IMG/VR virus record: IMGVR_UViG_3300020160_002696
Coordinates: 1-64,000 of that record
Reading direction: 5' to 3' (one strand)
DNA length: 64,000 nt
Source: a virus
Positions within the stretch are counted from its first letter, which is position 1. Each line of letters starts with the position of its first letter. Below, one piece after another: positions 52,001 to 59,201 of this stretch. A program made the position numbers and the translations under genes. The notes under the pieces were generated by a model. It did no database searches and had not been told where the DNA came from. It was given only the letters and a program-made list of their open reading frames with translations.

Positions 52001-52684
52001 ATGAAACACTTAAAAAAGTTTAATGAAAGTAAATCAGAAATGCCATTGGAAGACTACTTTGTAGAATTTGTAGATGAAGGGTTTACTATTGAAAGAGAGT
52101 TAAATCAATTCAAACTTAAATATACTGGAGAATATGATTTTAGTCAAACACTTGAAATGTATAATGATGTAATCTCTAAATTACAAGCTTATGGTAGAGA
52201 TATAACTAAAACAGACTTATCATATAGAAAATCTGTTACAAATATTCTTATTGAAGTTAAGAATAATATTAAACCTAATGATGCTATTGAAATTACACTT
52301 AGAGGTGAAAAATTAAAACTAATACCACATGCTTATGCAGTATATGGTAGTCCACAACCTCAACAAAGTTATCATACTAATGATGCAGGTAGAACAGTAA
52401 AACTTGGTAAACCAAGACCACCATATGTTAATACTATAATATTATTCTGTAAAGATGAAAATAATAGAAACTATAATATAACTTGGGAAAATAGATATGG
52501 TAATGAACTTTCTAAAGAGGATATTAGAGCAAAAGTACAAAATACAAATATTAATATTGATTTAGAAAATGCTTCTAAAGTAATAGAAACTATCAAAAAG
52601 AATGAAATTGAGGCAAGATATGGAACTGAAATAATGCTTGATGTATTTACTGAAACAATTACTCCAGAATTACTTACTAGATAA
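52001..52684 (+). CDS. Putative injected protein with leader (227 aa)
   Basis: 227 aa beginning MKHLKKFNESKSE, the leader class with F-N-E; expected cut after FNE. The mature part includes an alpha/beta start (DYFVEFVDEGFTIERELNQ, similar in tone to the 46590 protein), a proline-rich loop with YGSPQPQQSYHTND, and a C-terminal helix region. No family recognised. Its last 8 bases overlap the convergent gene. Confidence 0.65.
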   Translation: MKHLKKFNESKSEMPLEDYFVEFVDEGFTIERELNQFKLKYTGEYDFSQTLEMYNDVISKLQAYGRDITKTDLSYRKSVTNILIEVKNNIKPNDAIEITLRGEKLKLIPHAYAVYGSPQPQQSYHTNDAGRTVKLGKPRPPYVNTIILFCKDENNRNYNITWENRYGNELSKEDIRAKVQNTNINIDLENASKVIETIKKNEIEARYGTEIMLDVFTETITPELLTR

Positions 52685-53111
52685 TCTGACTAATCTTATT
52701 GTATCTTGCTATTGACTTACTAAATACTGATGCTTGTTCAGCCATACTTTCACACTCTGATTTTACATATTGCATATCTCTATAAGTGCCACTTAATCCA
52801 AAGACACTATCTTCATTTAGTAAAAAATAAGGTGTTAAATCTCCATAATGTGCACAATCAAATCCAATGACCCAATTATTATTATCATCATATGAATTAT
52901 ATGTTAGACCACCATGTGCTCTTATATTAAGTTCATCATATCCAATACCATATAAAGAACTATCTCGTGTTAAAGTAATATATCCACATAAAGCTTTTAA
53001 TCCATTTCTATGTATAGAACACTCAATAATGACACCATTACTACAGGTATAATTCCATAGTAATGTGTCACCTTCTTTTTCAATCAGTTCCTTTAATTGT
53101 TCTTTATTCAT
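52677..53111 (-). CDS. Conserved phage protein of the HGGLT/GFDCAH type
   Basis: 144 aa. The run CGYITLTRD, then RAHGGLTYNS, then WVIGFDCAHYGDL, then YRDMQYVKSECESMAEQ follows a hypothetical family common in phages and prophages, where the His and Asp pairs recur. No activity is assigned to it that I know of. It lies at the end of a minus-strand row that begins at 56612. The start ATG overlaps the upstream stop by four bases (ATGA-type). Confidence 0.72.
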   Translation of the reverse strand: MNKEQLKELIEKEGDTLLWNYTCSNGVIIECSIHRNGLKALCGYITLTRDSSLYGIGYDELNIRAHGGLTYNSYDDNNNWVIGFDCAHYGDLTPYFLLNEDSVFGLSGTYRDMQYVKSECESMAEQASVFSKSIARYNKISQII

Positions 53112-53485
53112 ATAGTAAATCCTGTTTGTAAATTGTCAATAAACCTTTGTGGTAGATAAACATTCTTTAATCTGATTGCTGGTTTGAAAAGAGGTGCAAT
53201 TTCCTCTACTGTAAAATAAGCTAAGTTACAACCTAACTCAACCACATAAAATGTTAAGTGAGTATTTTCTTTGGCAAATATAATAAAATTATCTATACCT
53301 TGTTTAATTTCATCTAAAGTAACTGGATTATAATTACTTCTTAATTCTTTTGTTACTATGGCATATGATTGACCTTGTAAACCTTTAGATTGACCATAAA
53401 TAGCACCAAATTTATTTCTTGCAGTTAATGCTGCTCCTCCGACCATGTCTTCCTTGTCGGTTAGATCCAAACGTGAAGACTTCAT
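53108..53485 (-). CDS. A1S_2505-like phage non-structural protein
   Basis: 125 aa. The block GGAALTARNKFGAIYGQSKGL followed by GQSYAIVTK, FIIFAKENTHLTFYV and ELGCNLAYFTVEEIAPLF matches a family annotated in phages as A1S_2505-type non-structural protein; the usual N-terminal His-Gly-rich loop is replaced by LTDKEDMV here. Fold resembles macro-domain-like or ADP-ribose-handling proteins (GGAA and the late GCNLAYF turn), which is a tentative impression. It lies in the nucleotide-enzyme row. Confidence 0.66.
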   Translation of the reverse strand: MKSSRLDLTDKEDMVGGAALTARNKFGAIYGQSKGLQGQSYAIVTKELRSNYNPVTLDEIKQGIDNFIIFAKENTHLTFYVVELGCNLAYFTVEEIAPLFKPAIRLKNVYLPQRFIDNLQTGFTI

Positions 53486-53515
53486 TTTCTTTTAATTCTT
53501 TAATATATTTAGGTG

Positions 53516-53863
53516 TTATTCTTTCCATATATCTGCAAATGTTGGTTTATAAGTAACTTTAGGATTTTCATAACCCAAAAGTTCATCAATCAATTTATTT
53601 CTTCTTTCTTGTTTTGAATAGAAAGAGTTCATATCAATTATTTGATATGGAAAGTATAGATTTATACTTTTTCTTCTTCTGAAAATTGGACCTGATATTA
53701 TTTCTTCATAAAAATCCTTTTTTACATAAGAAAAATTATTACAATCATCATAATACCAATCATAATCATCATAATAGTCATAATAGTCATACCACTGAAT
53801 AAACTCAAGGTCTAATTCACGTCTAACTACATCATACTTATCTTTTTTACTAGTCTTCTTCAT
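53516..53863 (-). CDS. Tyr/Asp-rich hypothetical protein
   Basis: 115 aa with a low-complexity Tyr-Asp tract (YDYYDYYDDYDWYYDD) at about 25-40, coded by short CAT-AAT repeats. The rest is mixed (INLYFPYQIIDMNSFYSK). Overlaps the upstream stop by 14 bases. The first residues KKTSKKDKYD are basic. Function unknown. Confidence 0.58.
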   Translation of the reverse strand: MKKTSKKDKYDVVRRELDLEFIQWYDYYDYYDDYDWYYDDCNNFSYVKKDFYEEIISGPIFRRRKSINLYFPYQIIDMNSFYSKQERRNKLIDELLGYENPKVTYKPTFADIWKE

Positions 53864-54236
53864 TAAGATGTTTTACAATTTTGTCAATTCTCCAATCTCT
53901 TATGTTTATTTTGAAATCTTCAAATGAATTAGATTGTCCTAATACAGTAATTCTTTCATTTATTTGTTCAATAAGTCCAGCAATTTCAACATCTTTAGTT
54001 TTGCCTTTACCATCATAAACACATTCAATTTTTGTTGGTTCATCAGTTGCTACAATCCACATTGTTATATTGCTATATATATCAAACTGATTTCTAACAT
54101 CATGAATATATTCTTCTGCTCTTTGTCTTGACATACCATTTACACATATATAAAATACAAAGATTGGATTATCTAAATTTAATTCAATTTTTGGTGGTTG
54201 TTGGTAGTTATATGCAAAATTAATTGATGCTGTCAT
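53850..54236 (-). CDS. Hypothetical protein of VWA-like or ubiquitin-conjugation-like topology
   Basis: 128 aa. Starts with strands rich in aromatic residues (NPIFVFYICVNGMSRQRAEEYIHDV) then a DIYSNITMWIVATDE strand and a helix near the end. The strand order with VNGMSRQ and ATDEPT recalls a small alpha/beta sensor domain, but I cannot name the family. Co-directional with Nudix and others; its end is overlapped by the next gene. Confidence 0.55.
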   Translation of the reverse strand: MTASINFAYNYQQPPKIELNLDNPIFVFYICVNGMSRQRAEEYIHDVRNQFDIYSNITMWIVATDEPTKIECVYDGKGKTKDVEIAGLIEQINERITVLGQSNSFEDFKINIRDWRIDKIVKHLNEED

Positions 54237-54264
54237 AATAAAGTTTTTCTTTATTATATCATAC

Positions 54265-54693
54265 TTAGTCTATTAAGTTTAGTAAGTGTTCTACTCTATA
54301 AAATATCTTAGTTTTAGCTTCTTCTTTTGTTAAAAAACCACACCAATCTAATTCCTCAATCTGTAACATTTCTTTTGGTAAAGTTTCATCTGACAAATCA
54401 ATCTCTGAAATATCATTGATATAAACTTTGAATAAATAAAGTTCTTTATAAATCTTACCTCTCTTATCATTATAAAGTATAACAATTGGTTCTTTATCAA
54501 TGATTCTATCTTCTGTTATCTCAATAGAAGTTTCTTCTTTAAGTTCTCTTATGGCAGCTTCTATTTGACTTTCACCTAATTCTATACCACCTTTAGGAAA
54601 TGAATAGGTATTAGACCACCTTGCATTAGTTGGATGACTTAAAAGTAACTTGTTATTATTTAGAATAATTATTATTCCTGCTGATTTTTCCAT
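54265..54693 (-). CDS. Nudix hydrolase (NTP or dinucleotide pyrophosphatase type)
   Basis: 142 aa. The Nudix box lies at 35-57 (GGIELGE at its start, then RELKEETSI); the last conserved Gly is replaced by Ser56, a tolerated change. The N-terminal GIIIILNNNKLLLSHPT and FPKGG pattern resembles diadenosine tetraphosphatase/MutT-like enzymes. It would hydrolyse nucleoside diphosphates linked to another moiety. Start overlaps the stop of the gene upstream (54693), so co-translated. Confidence 0.85.
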   Translation of the reverse strand: MEKSAGIIIILNNNKLLLSHPTNARWSNTYSFPKGGIELGESQIEAAIRELKEETSIEITEDRIIDKEPIVILYNDKRGKIYKELYLFKVYINDISEIDLSDETLPKEMLQIEELDWCGFLTKEEAKTKIFYRVEHLLNLID

Positions 54694-55088
54694 TATATTC
54701 CTAAGTCATTTAATTTTGCTTCTCTTGATAATGCTTTTTTTGCATCTGCTGGTATATCACCAACAAATCCATCCCAGTTTTTGATTTTATTTATTGCTTG
54801 GTTTGCAACAATTACATTTTTAATTTCTCTTTTAACTTCATCTGCTTCAAGATTTATATTAACTAAAGCACCACTATTTTCATTTATACAGACAAGTTCA
54901 CTGGTTACTTTTCTTTCAGTTGTACCAAGACCAAACCAAGTAGTTCTTTCAGTTACTTTTTCAACTTTATTATATACAAATACATAATGATAATTATTAC
55001 TCCAACCCTTTTTAATATTAAAGTAATAGGTTTTACCATCTTCAAATAAGAATGGTGTCATTTCAACTATAATTTTATCTTTTTCCAT
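54693..55088 (-). CDS. Hypothetical protein with REAKLNDLGI tail
   Basis: 131 aa, beta-rich N-terminal two thirds (TPFLFEDGKTYYFNIKKG, VFVYNKVEKV) and a C-terminal helix ending LSREAKLNDLGI. The tail is shared with the proteins ending at 55706 and 5659 (RDIKLKELGI, RDKKLYKLGI). It directly precedes the Nudix gene. Function unknown. Confidence 0.6.
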   Translation of the reverse strand: MEKDKIIVEMTPFLFEDGKTYYFNIKKGWSNNYHYVFVYNKVEKVTERTTWFGLGTTERKVTSELVCINENSGALVNINLEADEVKREIKNVIVANQAINKIKNWDGFVGDIPADAKKALSREAKLNDLGI

Positions 55089-55091
55089 GTT

Positions 55092-55709
55092 TTAATTAAA
55101 TGTTAATTTATATATTTCTTCTATTGCTTTTATTCCATTAGGTTTTATCTCTCTTGTTCCAATACCTGCAAAGTTTTCATAACTTATTTTAAGAGGTTTT
55201 GTGACTTCAATAAACTTTAGTGAGGTATATGACCATCTAAACCATTTGTCTTTATCCTGGTCAAATACATAAACAAACTTACCATTATTTATGGCCATTT
55301 GAACTGCATAACCTGTACCACCATCAACTACTTGAAACTCTGATTTATTATAAAATCCTTTTGAACCTTTTTTACCAGGTTCTACTATAGTTCCAATTGC
55401 AAATACTTCATCAGAATATTTTACTTGAGACCAGTTTCTTGCTAACAAGTTCATAAACTTATGAATACCATATCTACTTAAAACTCTATTTGCTTTAGTT
55501 ATTTCTTTTACTCCTTCTTCATAATCAGTATCACTAATTTCTACTTTATTTTCAGTAGTATGATACTTTGTTTTGTAAGAATATGCCTTTGTCTTTACAC
55601 CATAGTTGGCTCCTATGGTTTCAAAATAAGTATCACTTCCAATTGCTCCACCAGAATGACAAACTAATCTGTCTAATCTGATTGGTGTATTTCCAAATAT
55701 ATCTATCAT
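55092..55709 (-). CDS. SLOG-like nucleotide-binding protein
   Basis: 205 aa. Near the N-terminus CHSGGAIGSD (residues 17-26) is the Gly-rich loop of the SLOG/LOG (Rossmann) superfamily, which binds nucleotide-derived ligands; later KANRVLSRYGIHKFMNLLARN is the usual helix, and FAGIGTREI near the end matches the closing I-G-x-R element. Phages and defence systems both use SLOG folds, for example in Thoeris where ThsA senses an ADP-ribose derivative. A phage copy might bind or sequester such a signal; this is speculation. Co-transcribed with Nudix. Confidence 0.66.
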   Translation of the reverse strand: MIDIFGNTPIRLDRLVCHSGGAIGSDTYFETIGANYGVKTKAYSYKTKYHTTENKVEISDTDYEEGVKEITKANRVLSRYGIHKFMNLLARNWSQVKYSDEVFAIGTIVEPGKKGSKGFYNKSEFQVVDGGTGYAVQMAINNGKFVYVFDQDKDKWFRWSYTSLKFIEVTKPLKISYENFAGIGTREIKPNGIKAIEEIYKLTFN

Positions 55710-56029
55710 ATTCCCAATTCTTTTAATTTTATATCTCTTGTATATACTACATAGTCTTCTGCTTGTGTAATGAAGTATTCATTCATTTCTTGTTCAGTAA
55801 AGTAATACCATTTTACTCTTTCTGAGTATGGTTTATTCCACCAATCTTTCTTATCAGATCCAAAAAATTCATCTTCAACACAGAAACCATAACCTTCTTT
55901 ATCAGTTGCAGCATTCCAAGTTAAGTCACCACAACCTTTTATCTTGTAGTGACTTTTTAGTTTTAATGTTTCATATTGTTTTATACAAACAACACTATCT
56001 CCCATTTCAAATCTATCTTCTTTATACAT
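55706..56029 (-). CDS. Hypothetical protein with RDIKLKELGI tail
   Basis: 107 aa from ATG 56029, which overlaps the upstream phosphoesterase stop by eight bases; the longer open frame uses a non-coupled start. Beta-rich small domain (MGDSVVCIKQYETLKL, WYYFTEQEMNEY) with WNAATDKEGYGF in the middle, then the tail VYTRDIKLKELGI. Function unknown. Confidence 0.6.
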   Translation of the reverse strand: MYKEDRFEMGDSVVCIKQYETLKLKSHYKIKGCGDLTWNAATDKEGYGFCVEDEFFGSDKKDWWNKPYSERVKWYYFTEQEMNEYFITQAEDYVVYTRDIKLKELGI

Positions 56030-56612
56030 GGTGATCAACTTTAACAATTTCTCTTTTCTCCATTAATTGAAGTATTTCATTGATATGAAATGGTCTGAAC
56101 TCTTTGTGTGCATCAATACCAACATCCATTGATTTACCATAATCTGGAATGCTACCATGTGAGTGACCATAAAGATGAATTACACCTTTATGAGAACTTG
56201 GCCATACTCTGTGAGAATAGTGAGATAAGTGAAATTTGTTTTTTCCAATGTAACCTGTATAAGTATCTCTAACACTTACAAACAATTCAAATGGATCAAA
56301 TGATAATCTTTGTCTTCTTTCTTCATTGAATTCATCAAAAATTTCATCATGGTTTCCTTTTATTAAGTGAATAGTTTTACAGATTAAAGATTTTCTGAAA
56401 TCATACATTTTTTGTGGTGAACCAAAAGAGAAATCACCAAGATGATAAAGAATATCATCTTCTTTTACATATTTGTTGATAGTATCAATCAAACACTCAT
56501 TCATTTCCTGAACTGTTTTGAAAGTTCTGTAACCAGACTTCCATTTTGACAATTCTGGACCTGCAATTCCTGAGTGATGATAGTGTGTATCAGATGTAAA
56601 CCAAATGTTCAT
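56022..56612 (-). CDS. Calcineurin-like metallophosphoesterase
   Basis: 196 aa. Metal motifs in order: D8 and H10 in TSDTHYHH, GD in YHLGDFSF, GNHDE, then HLSHYSH and YGHSHG. This is the compact YfcE/phage phosphoesterase type rather than the longer Mre11, since no DNA-binding cap is seen. It may cut phosphodiesters or cyclic nucleotides. Driven by the host-type promoter at 56636, first gene of the minus row that includes the SLOG and Nudix genes. Confidence 0.85.
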   Translation of the reverse strand: MNIWFTSDTHYHHSGIAGPELSKWKSGYRTFKTVQEMNECLIDTINKYVKEDDILYHLGDFSFGSPQKMYDFRKSLICKTIHLIKGNHDEIFDEFNEERRQRLSFDPFELFVSVRDTYTGYIGKNKFHLSHYSHRVWPSSHKGVIHLYGHSHGSIPDYGKSMDVGIDAHKEFRPFHINEILQLMEKREIVKVDHHV

Positions 56613-56635
56613 ATATTATTTATTTTTTAATTATA

Positions 56636-56667
56636 CAAAGATAGTAAATTATTTTTATAATATCAAA
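56636..56667 (-). promoter_or_regulatory. Bacteroidota-type promoter (TTTG-N20-TATCTTTG)
   Basis: Minus-strand TTTG (56664-56667), 20 bases, TATCTTTG (56636-56643), 23 bases before the phosphoesterase ATG. Drives the row to 52677. Confidence 0.72.
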
Positions 56668-56704
56668 AAATAATATATATGTAATAATAAAATAGAAATA
56701 AAAT

Positions 56705-57211
56705 ATGAGATACTTAAAATTATTTGAAGATATAGTTCCTGCACATCAAAGTGGGTCCGAATATAGAAACAGAAATACTGATGAAACAACAGATGTTACT
56801 AAATTAGATAGTATACCACTTAGGTCACCAGTGTATCAAAAAGGTGAAATACTTATCTTTTCAGAGGGTAGAGATGTTGATTATGAATTTGCAGAAAGGT
56901 TATTAAAAAGGTTAGGTCTTAAATTGATAGGTGAACCTTATGATAGAGGATTTTTAGTTAAATGTGAGCCTGGTAAGGAAGTAGAAAGTGCCAAAATGGC
57001 AATTGCAAAATATCCTGATTTTTTTGATAGTTATGAAAGAGAAGATATTAGAATGCCTTATATATCAGATAAAGTTGATGTTTTAGTTGGAGAAGTTGAA
57101 GGTATAGTAGATTTCTTTGAAAGTACTTTACAAAGAAATGTAAATTCTACTAAATATAATAAGTATATTGATGATATAATAAATGAACTGGATAAGTTAA
57201 AAATAAATTAA
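56705..57211 (+). CDS. Putative injected protein with leader and subtilisin-propeptide-like domain
   Basis: 168 aa beginning MRYLKLFEDIVPA, of the leader class. About residues 60-115 (LLKRLGLKLIGEPYDRGFLV then PGKEVESAKMAIAKYPDFFDS) read like the propeptide/inhibitor domain of subtilases, where a strand, G-x-x-L-V and a helix end with the cleavage-proximal segment. No protease domain follows. Such a domain, if injected, could inhibit a host protease; inference. First of three tandem leader-bearing genes. Confidence 0.62.
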   Translation: MRYLKLFEDIVPAHQSGSEYRNRNTDETTDVTKLDSIPLRSPVYQKGEILIFSEGRDVDYEFAERLLKRLGLKLIGEPYDRGFLVKCEPGKEVESAKMAIAKYPDFFDSYEREDIRMPYISDKVDVLVGEVEGIVDFFESTLQRNVNSTKYNKYIDDIINELDKLKIN

Positions 57212-57213
57212 TT

Positions 57214-57534
57214 ATGAAACATATAAAAATATTTGAAGAGTTTAGAGAGAAAGTTGTAACTTTCACTAATAAAAGAAATCCAAGGTTAGTAATAAAAGTT
57301 ACTAAAACACCTGATGGTAGAATAACTAATATTGATAATCCAAATGGAATAAGATTTTGTTTCTCTGTAGGACAACTATTTAACAGAACTGCTGAGGTTT
57401 GGGCAAGTAATAATAACTACTTAATGGATGGACAAGATATGACACCAGAAGAGAAAATAATGGGAATTAAAGTATCTGATATACCACCAGGACATGAACT
57501 AAGAATGTTATATCCTGGAAAGTTTAAAAAGTAA
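57214..57534 (+). CDS. Putative injected protein with leader (106 aa)
   Basis: 106 aa beginning MKHIKIFEEFREK. A compact beta domain follows (NPRLVIKVTKTPDGRITNID, then FSVGQLFNRTAEVW) with a final loop PPGHELRMLYPGKFKK. No family recognised. Starts two bases after the upstream stop. Confidence 0.62.
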   Translation: MKHIKIFEEFREKVVTFTNKRNPRLVIKVTKTPDGRITNIDNPNGIRFCFSVGQLFNRTAEVWASNNNYLMDGQDMTPEEKIMGIKVSDIPPGHELRMLYPGKFKK

Positions 57535-57544
57535 AAATATAGAA

Positions 57545-58330
57545 ATGAAATACTTAAAATTATATGAAGAGTTTGTTAGTAAAGAAACTAAAGTAAACTG
57601 GGGAGAAGCTGAACTTGAAATCAAAGAAATGTTTAGAATCTTTAAAGAGTTAAAAGAAATACCAAATGAATTGACTGTTGATGGTGAGAAATTTAATATA
57701 GATAAATCTATCTTTGATGTTGAAGAACCTCAAGAGTTTGAACAACAAGTTGATGATATAAATGGTAAGCACACAGACTCTTCAAAGATTGGACCAACTG
57801 CAGATGAAATTCTATCAATGAAAGAGTTGACGGTTAGTGGTAAAAAGGTAGATGCAAAACCTTATTACAATTTTATTAAATTTTGTAAGAAGGTATTTTG
57901 GAAAGGTCAGAAAGTTCAATTAGATAAAACAACAATTCAAAAGTTAGCAGATGATTCACAATCAATAGGTAGAGGTGAATTTTCAAAATTCATAAAAGAT
58001 TCTAGTGAGTATCAAAGATTATCAAAAGCATATGATAATACTATGACTTTCTTGAAAGAAAAAGGAGCAGAAGATAAATTTAATACAACTGGTTTATTTA
58101 GTAAGTACCCGGATATCAATAAAAAAGACTACAATGACGCAGTTCATTACTTTATTTACTATGGCAAATCTTATTTATTCTTTGAAGAACAAATAAAGAA
58201 AGGTGGTAAAATGCCAATAACATCAGCAATTGAAATTTCAGGTAAATGGTATATTGTTGGTGGTAATAGAAGAATGAGTTTTTATGTATTAAGTGGTATA
58301 GACCCAGTGATATGGCTAACTAAGATTTAA
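57545..58330 (+). CDS. Putative injected ParB/sulfiredoxin-fold protein with leader
   Basis: 261 aa beginning MKYLKLYEEFVSK. The C-terminal 50 residues (KMPITSAIEISGKWYIVGG then NRRMSFYVLSGIDPVIWL) match the ParB/Srx-like fold with its GGNRR motif, used in nucleases and NTPases of the ParB superfamily. The middle region is helical with many Lys. Third of the leader trio, ended by the convergent terminator. If packaged, it would enter the host with the genome. Confidence 0.66.
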   Translation: MKYLKLYEEFVSKETKVNWGEAELEIKEMFRIFKELKEIPNELTVDGEKFNIDKSIFDVEEPQEFEQQVDDINGKHTDSSKIGPTADEILSMKELTVSGKKVDAKPYYNFIKFCKKVFWKGQKVQLDKTTIQKLADDSQSIGRGEFSKFIKDSSEYQRLSKAYDNTMTFLKEKGAEDKFNTTGLFSKYPDINKKDYNDAVHYFIYYGKSYLFFEEQIKKGGKMPITSAIEISGKWYIVGGNRRMSFYVLSGIDPVIWLTKI

Positions 58331-58362
58331 TTAAAAAAGAACTTAATTGGTCTTTTTTATTT
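58331..58362. terminator. Bidirectional terminator between convergent genes
   Basis: AAAAAAGAAC / GGTCTTTTTT hairpin with one mismatch and loop TTAATT, T-rich on both sides. The minus gene's stop (58343) is within the hairpin, so its last residues KKTN are coded by the stem. Confidence 0.7.
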
Positions 58363-59068
58363 TATGAGCTAAATTATCCCATAGTATTCTATAAATATCA
58401 TCAATCTTATCATATTTAATTCTAACTAATTCAATATAGTGTTCTTCGCAATATTCATTCTTTACTTTATCATTTGATTTAATACGTTCTAAAGTATCAA
58501 CACCACCAAACCTTTCAATTGGTTCAAAATGTTGTCTACCATCAAACTCTATACAAACTCTAAGAGTAGGTAAATAAAAATCAAATATAACATCATCTAA
58601 TTTATGTTTTTCCTTAAATACAATTTTATATTTTCTTAAAAAATTATGTATTTCTGTTTCACCAAACAAATCCATTTTCTTCATTTCATCATTGATAATA
58701 GATTCTTCTGTTCTTCTAAATTCTGGTGCCATTCCTTTTAAGTGTGAAGTTGGTCTTTGTAAATAAACTATACCATCATAAATGATTTTAACATCAATTA
58801 AAGCACCTTTATATTCAGTTAATGTATAATCATATTTATTACCCCAAACGTCTTTAGATTCACTTATAAATTGTTCTGTAGTTCTTGTTGGTGTATTCTT
58901 TTCAGGACATTTACCCATTAAATGCTTAGAAACTCTTTGCTCATATTTAACATTATTATATTCAATAATAATTTTATCAGATAAAATTATCTTATCTGAT
59001 AGATTTAAGTATTTGTATTTGTAACCATGTTGGTTATGAGCTCTTTCTAAAAATTCACTTCTTGTCAT
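58343..59068 (-). CDS. Homing-type endonuclease with Vsr-like C-terminal nuclease domain
   Basis: 241 aa. Two N-terminal repeats of about 55 residues (ERAHNQHGYKYKYL and ESKDVWGNKYDYTL, each with a following V-x-I/Y strand) resemble the DUF723-type DNA-binding repeats. The C-terminal half (GETEIHNFLRKY, VIFDFYLPTLRVCIEFDGRQHF, then NEYCEEHYIELVRIKYD) is a PD-(D/E)xK/Vsr-like nuclease as in the EDxHD homing endonucleases of phages. It probably spreads itself by cutting cognate genes lacking it. Located opposite the uvsX-like gene. AATATATA box 4 bases before ATG, with GGAA spacer. Confidence 0.72.
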   Translation of the reverse strand: MTRSEFLERAHNQHGYKYKYLNLSDKIILSDKIIIEYNNVKYEQRVSKHLMGKCPEKNTPTRTTEQFISESKDVWGNKYDYTLTEYKGALIDVKIIYDGIVYLQRPTSHLKGMAPEFRRTEESIINDEMKKMDLFGETEIHNFLRKYKIVFKEKHKLDDVIFDFYLPTLRVCIEFDGRQHFEPIERFGGVDTLERIKSNDKVKNEYCEEHYIELVRIKYDKIDDIYRILWDNLAHKIKKTN

Positions 59069-59072
59069 TTCC

Positions 59073-59080
59073 TATATATT
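59073..59080 (-). promoter_or_regulatory. AATATATA box 4 bases before ATG
   Basis: Minus-strand AATATATA, spacer GGAA, ATG at 59068. Confidence 0.5.
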
Positions 59081-59116
59081 CCAATTTATTTATGATTTAT
59101 ATATTAGAAAGTTATA

Positions 59117-59156
59117 CTCCCCTGCAAAACTTTTTTAAAAAATGTTGAAAGGGGAG
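59117..59156. other. GC-armed inverted repeat between divergent genes
   Basis: CTCCCCT and AGGGGAG flank 26 bases that also contain opposing T6 and A6 tracts. It is the only G/C-rich stem noticed in this AT-rich window and lies between the homing-type nuclease and uvsX. Candidate operator, attenuator or replication-related structure. Confidence 0.45.
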
Positions 59157-59201
59157 AGAAATAACTTTATATATACTTTATAAAAATATTAGAAAATTAA
59201 A

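Noticed and set aside
55092-55709. Tad1/Tad2-type anti-Thoeris sponge
   Set aside because: The sequence reads as a SLOG-type Gly-rich loop, not as Tad1 or Tad2 motifs; kept only as a general idea in the counter-defence finding.
56022-56612. gp47/Mre11 partner of the gp46-like protein
   Set aside because: Only about 196 aa and lacks the cap and DNA-binding parts; it belongs to a compact phosphoesterase class and is far from gp46.
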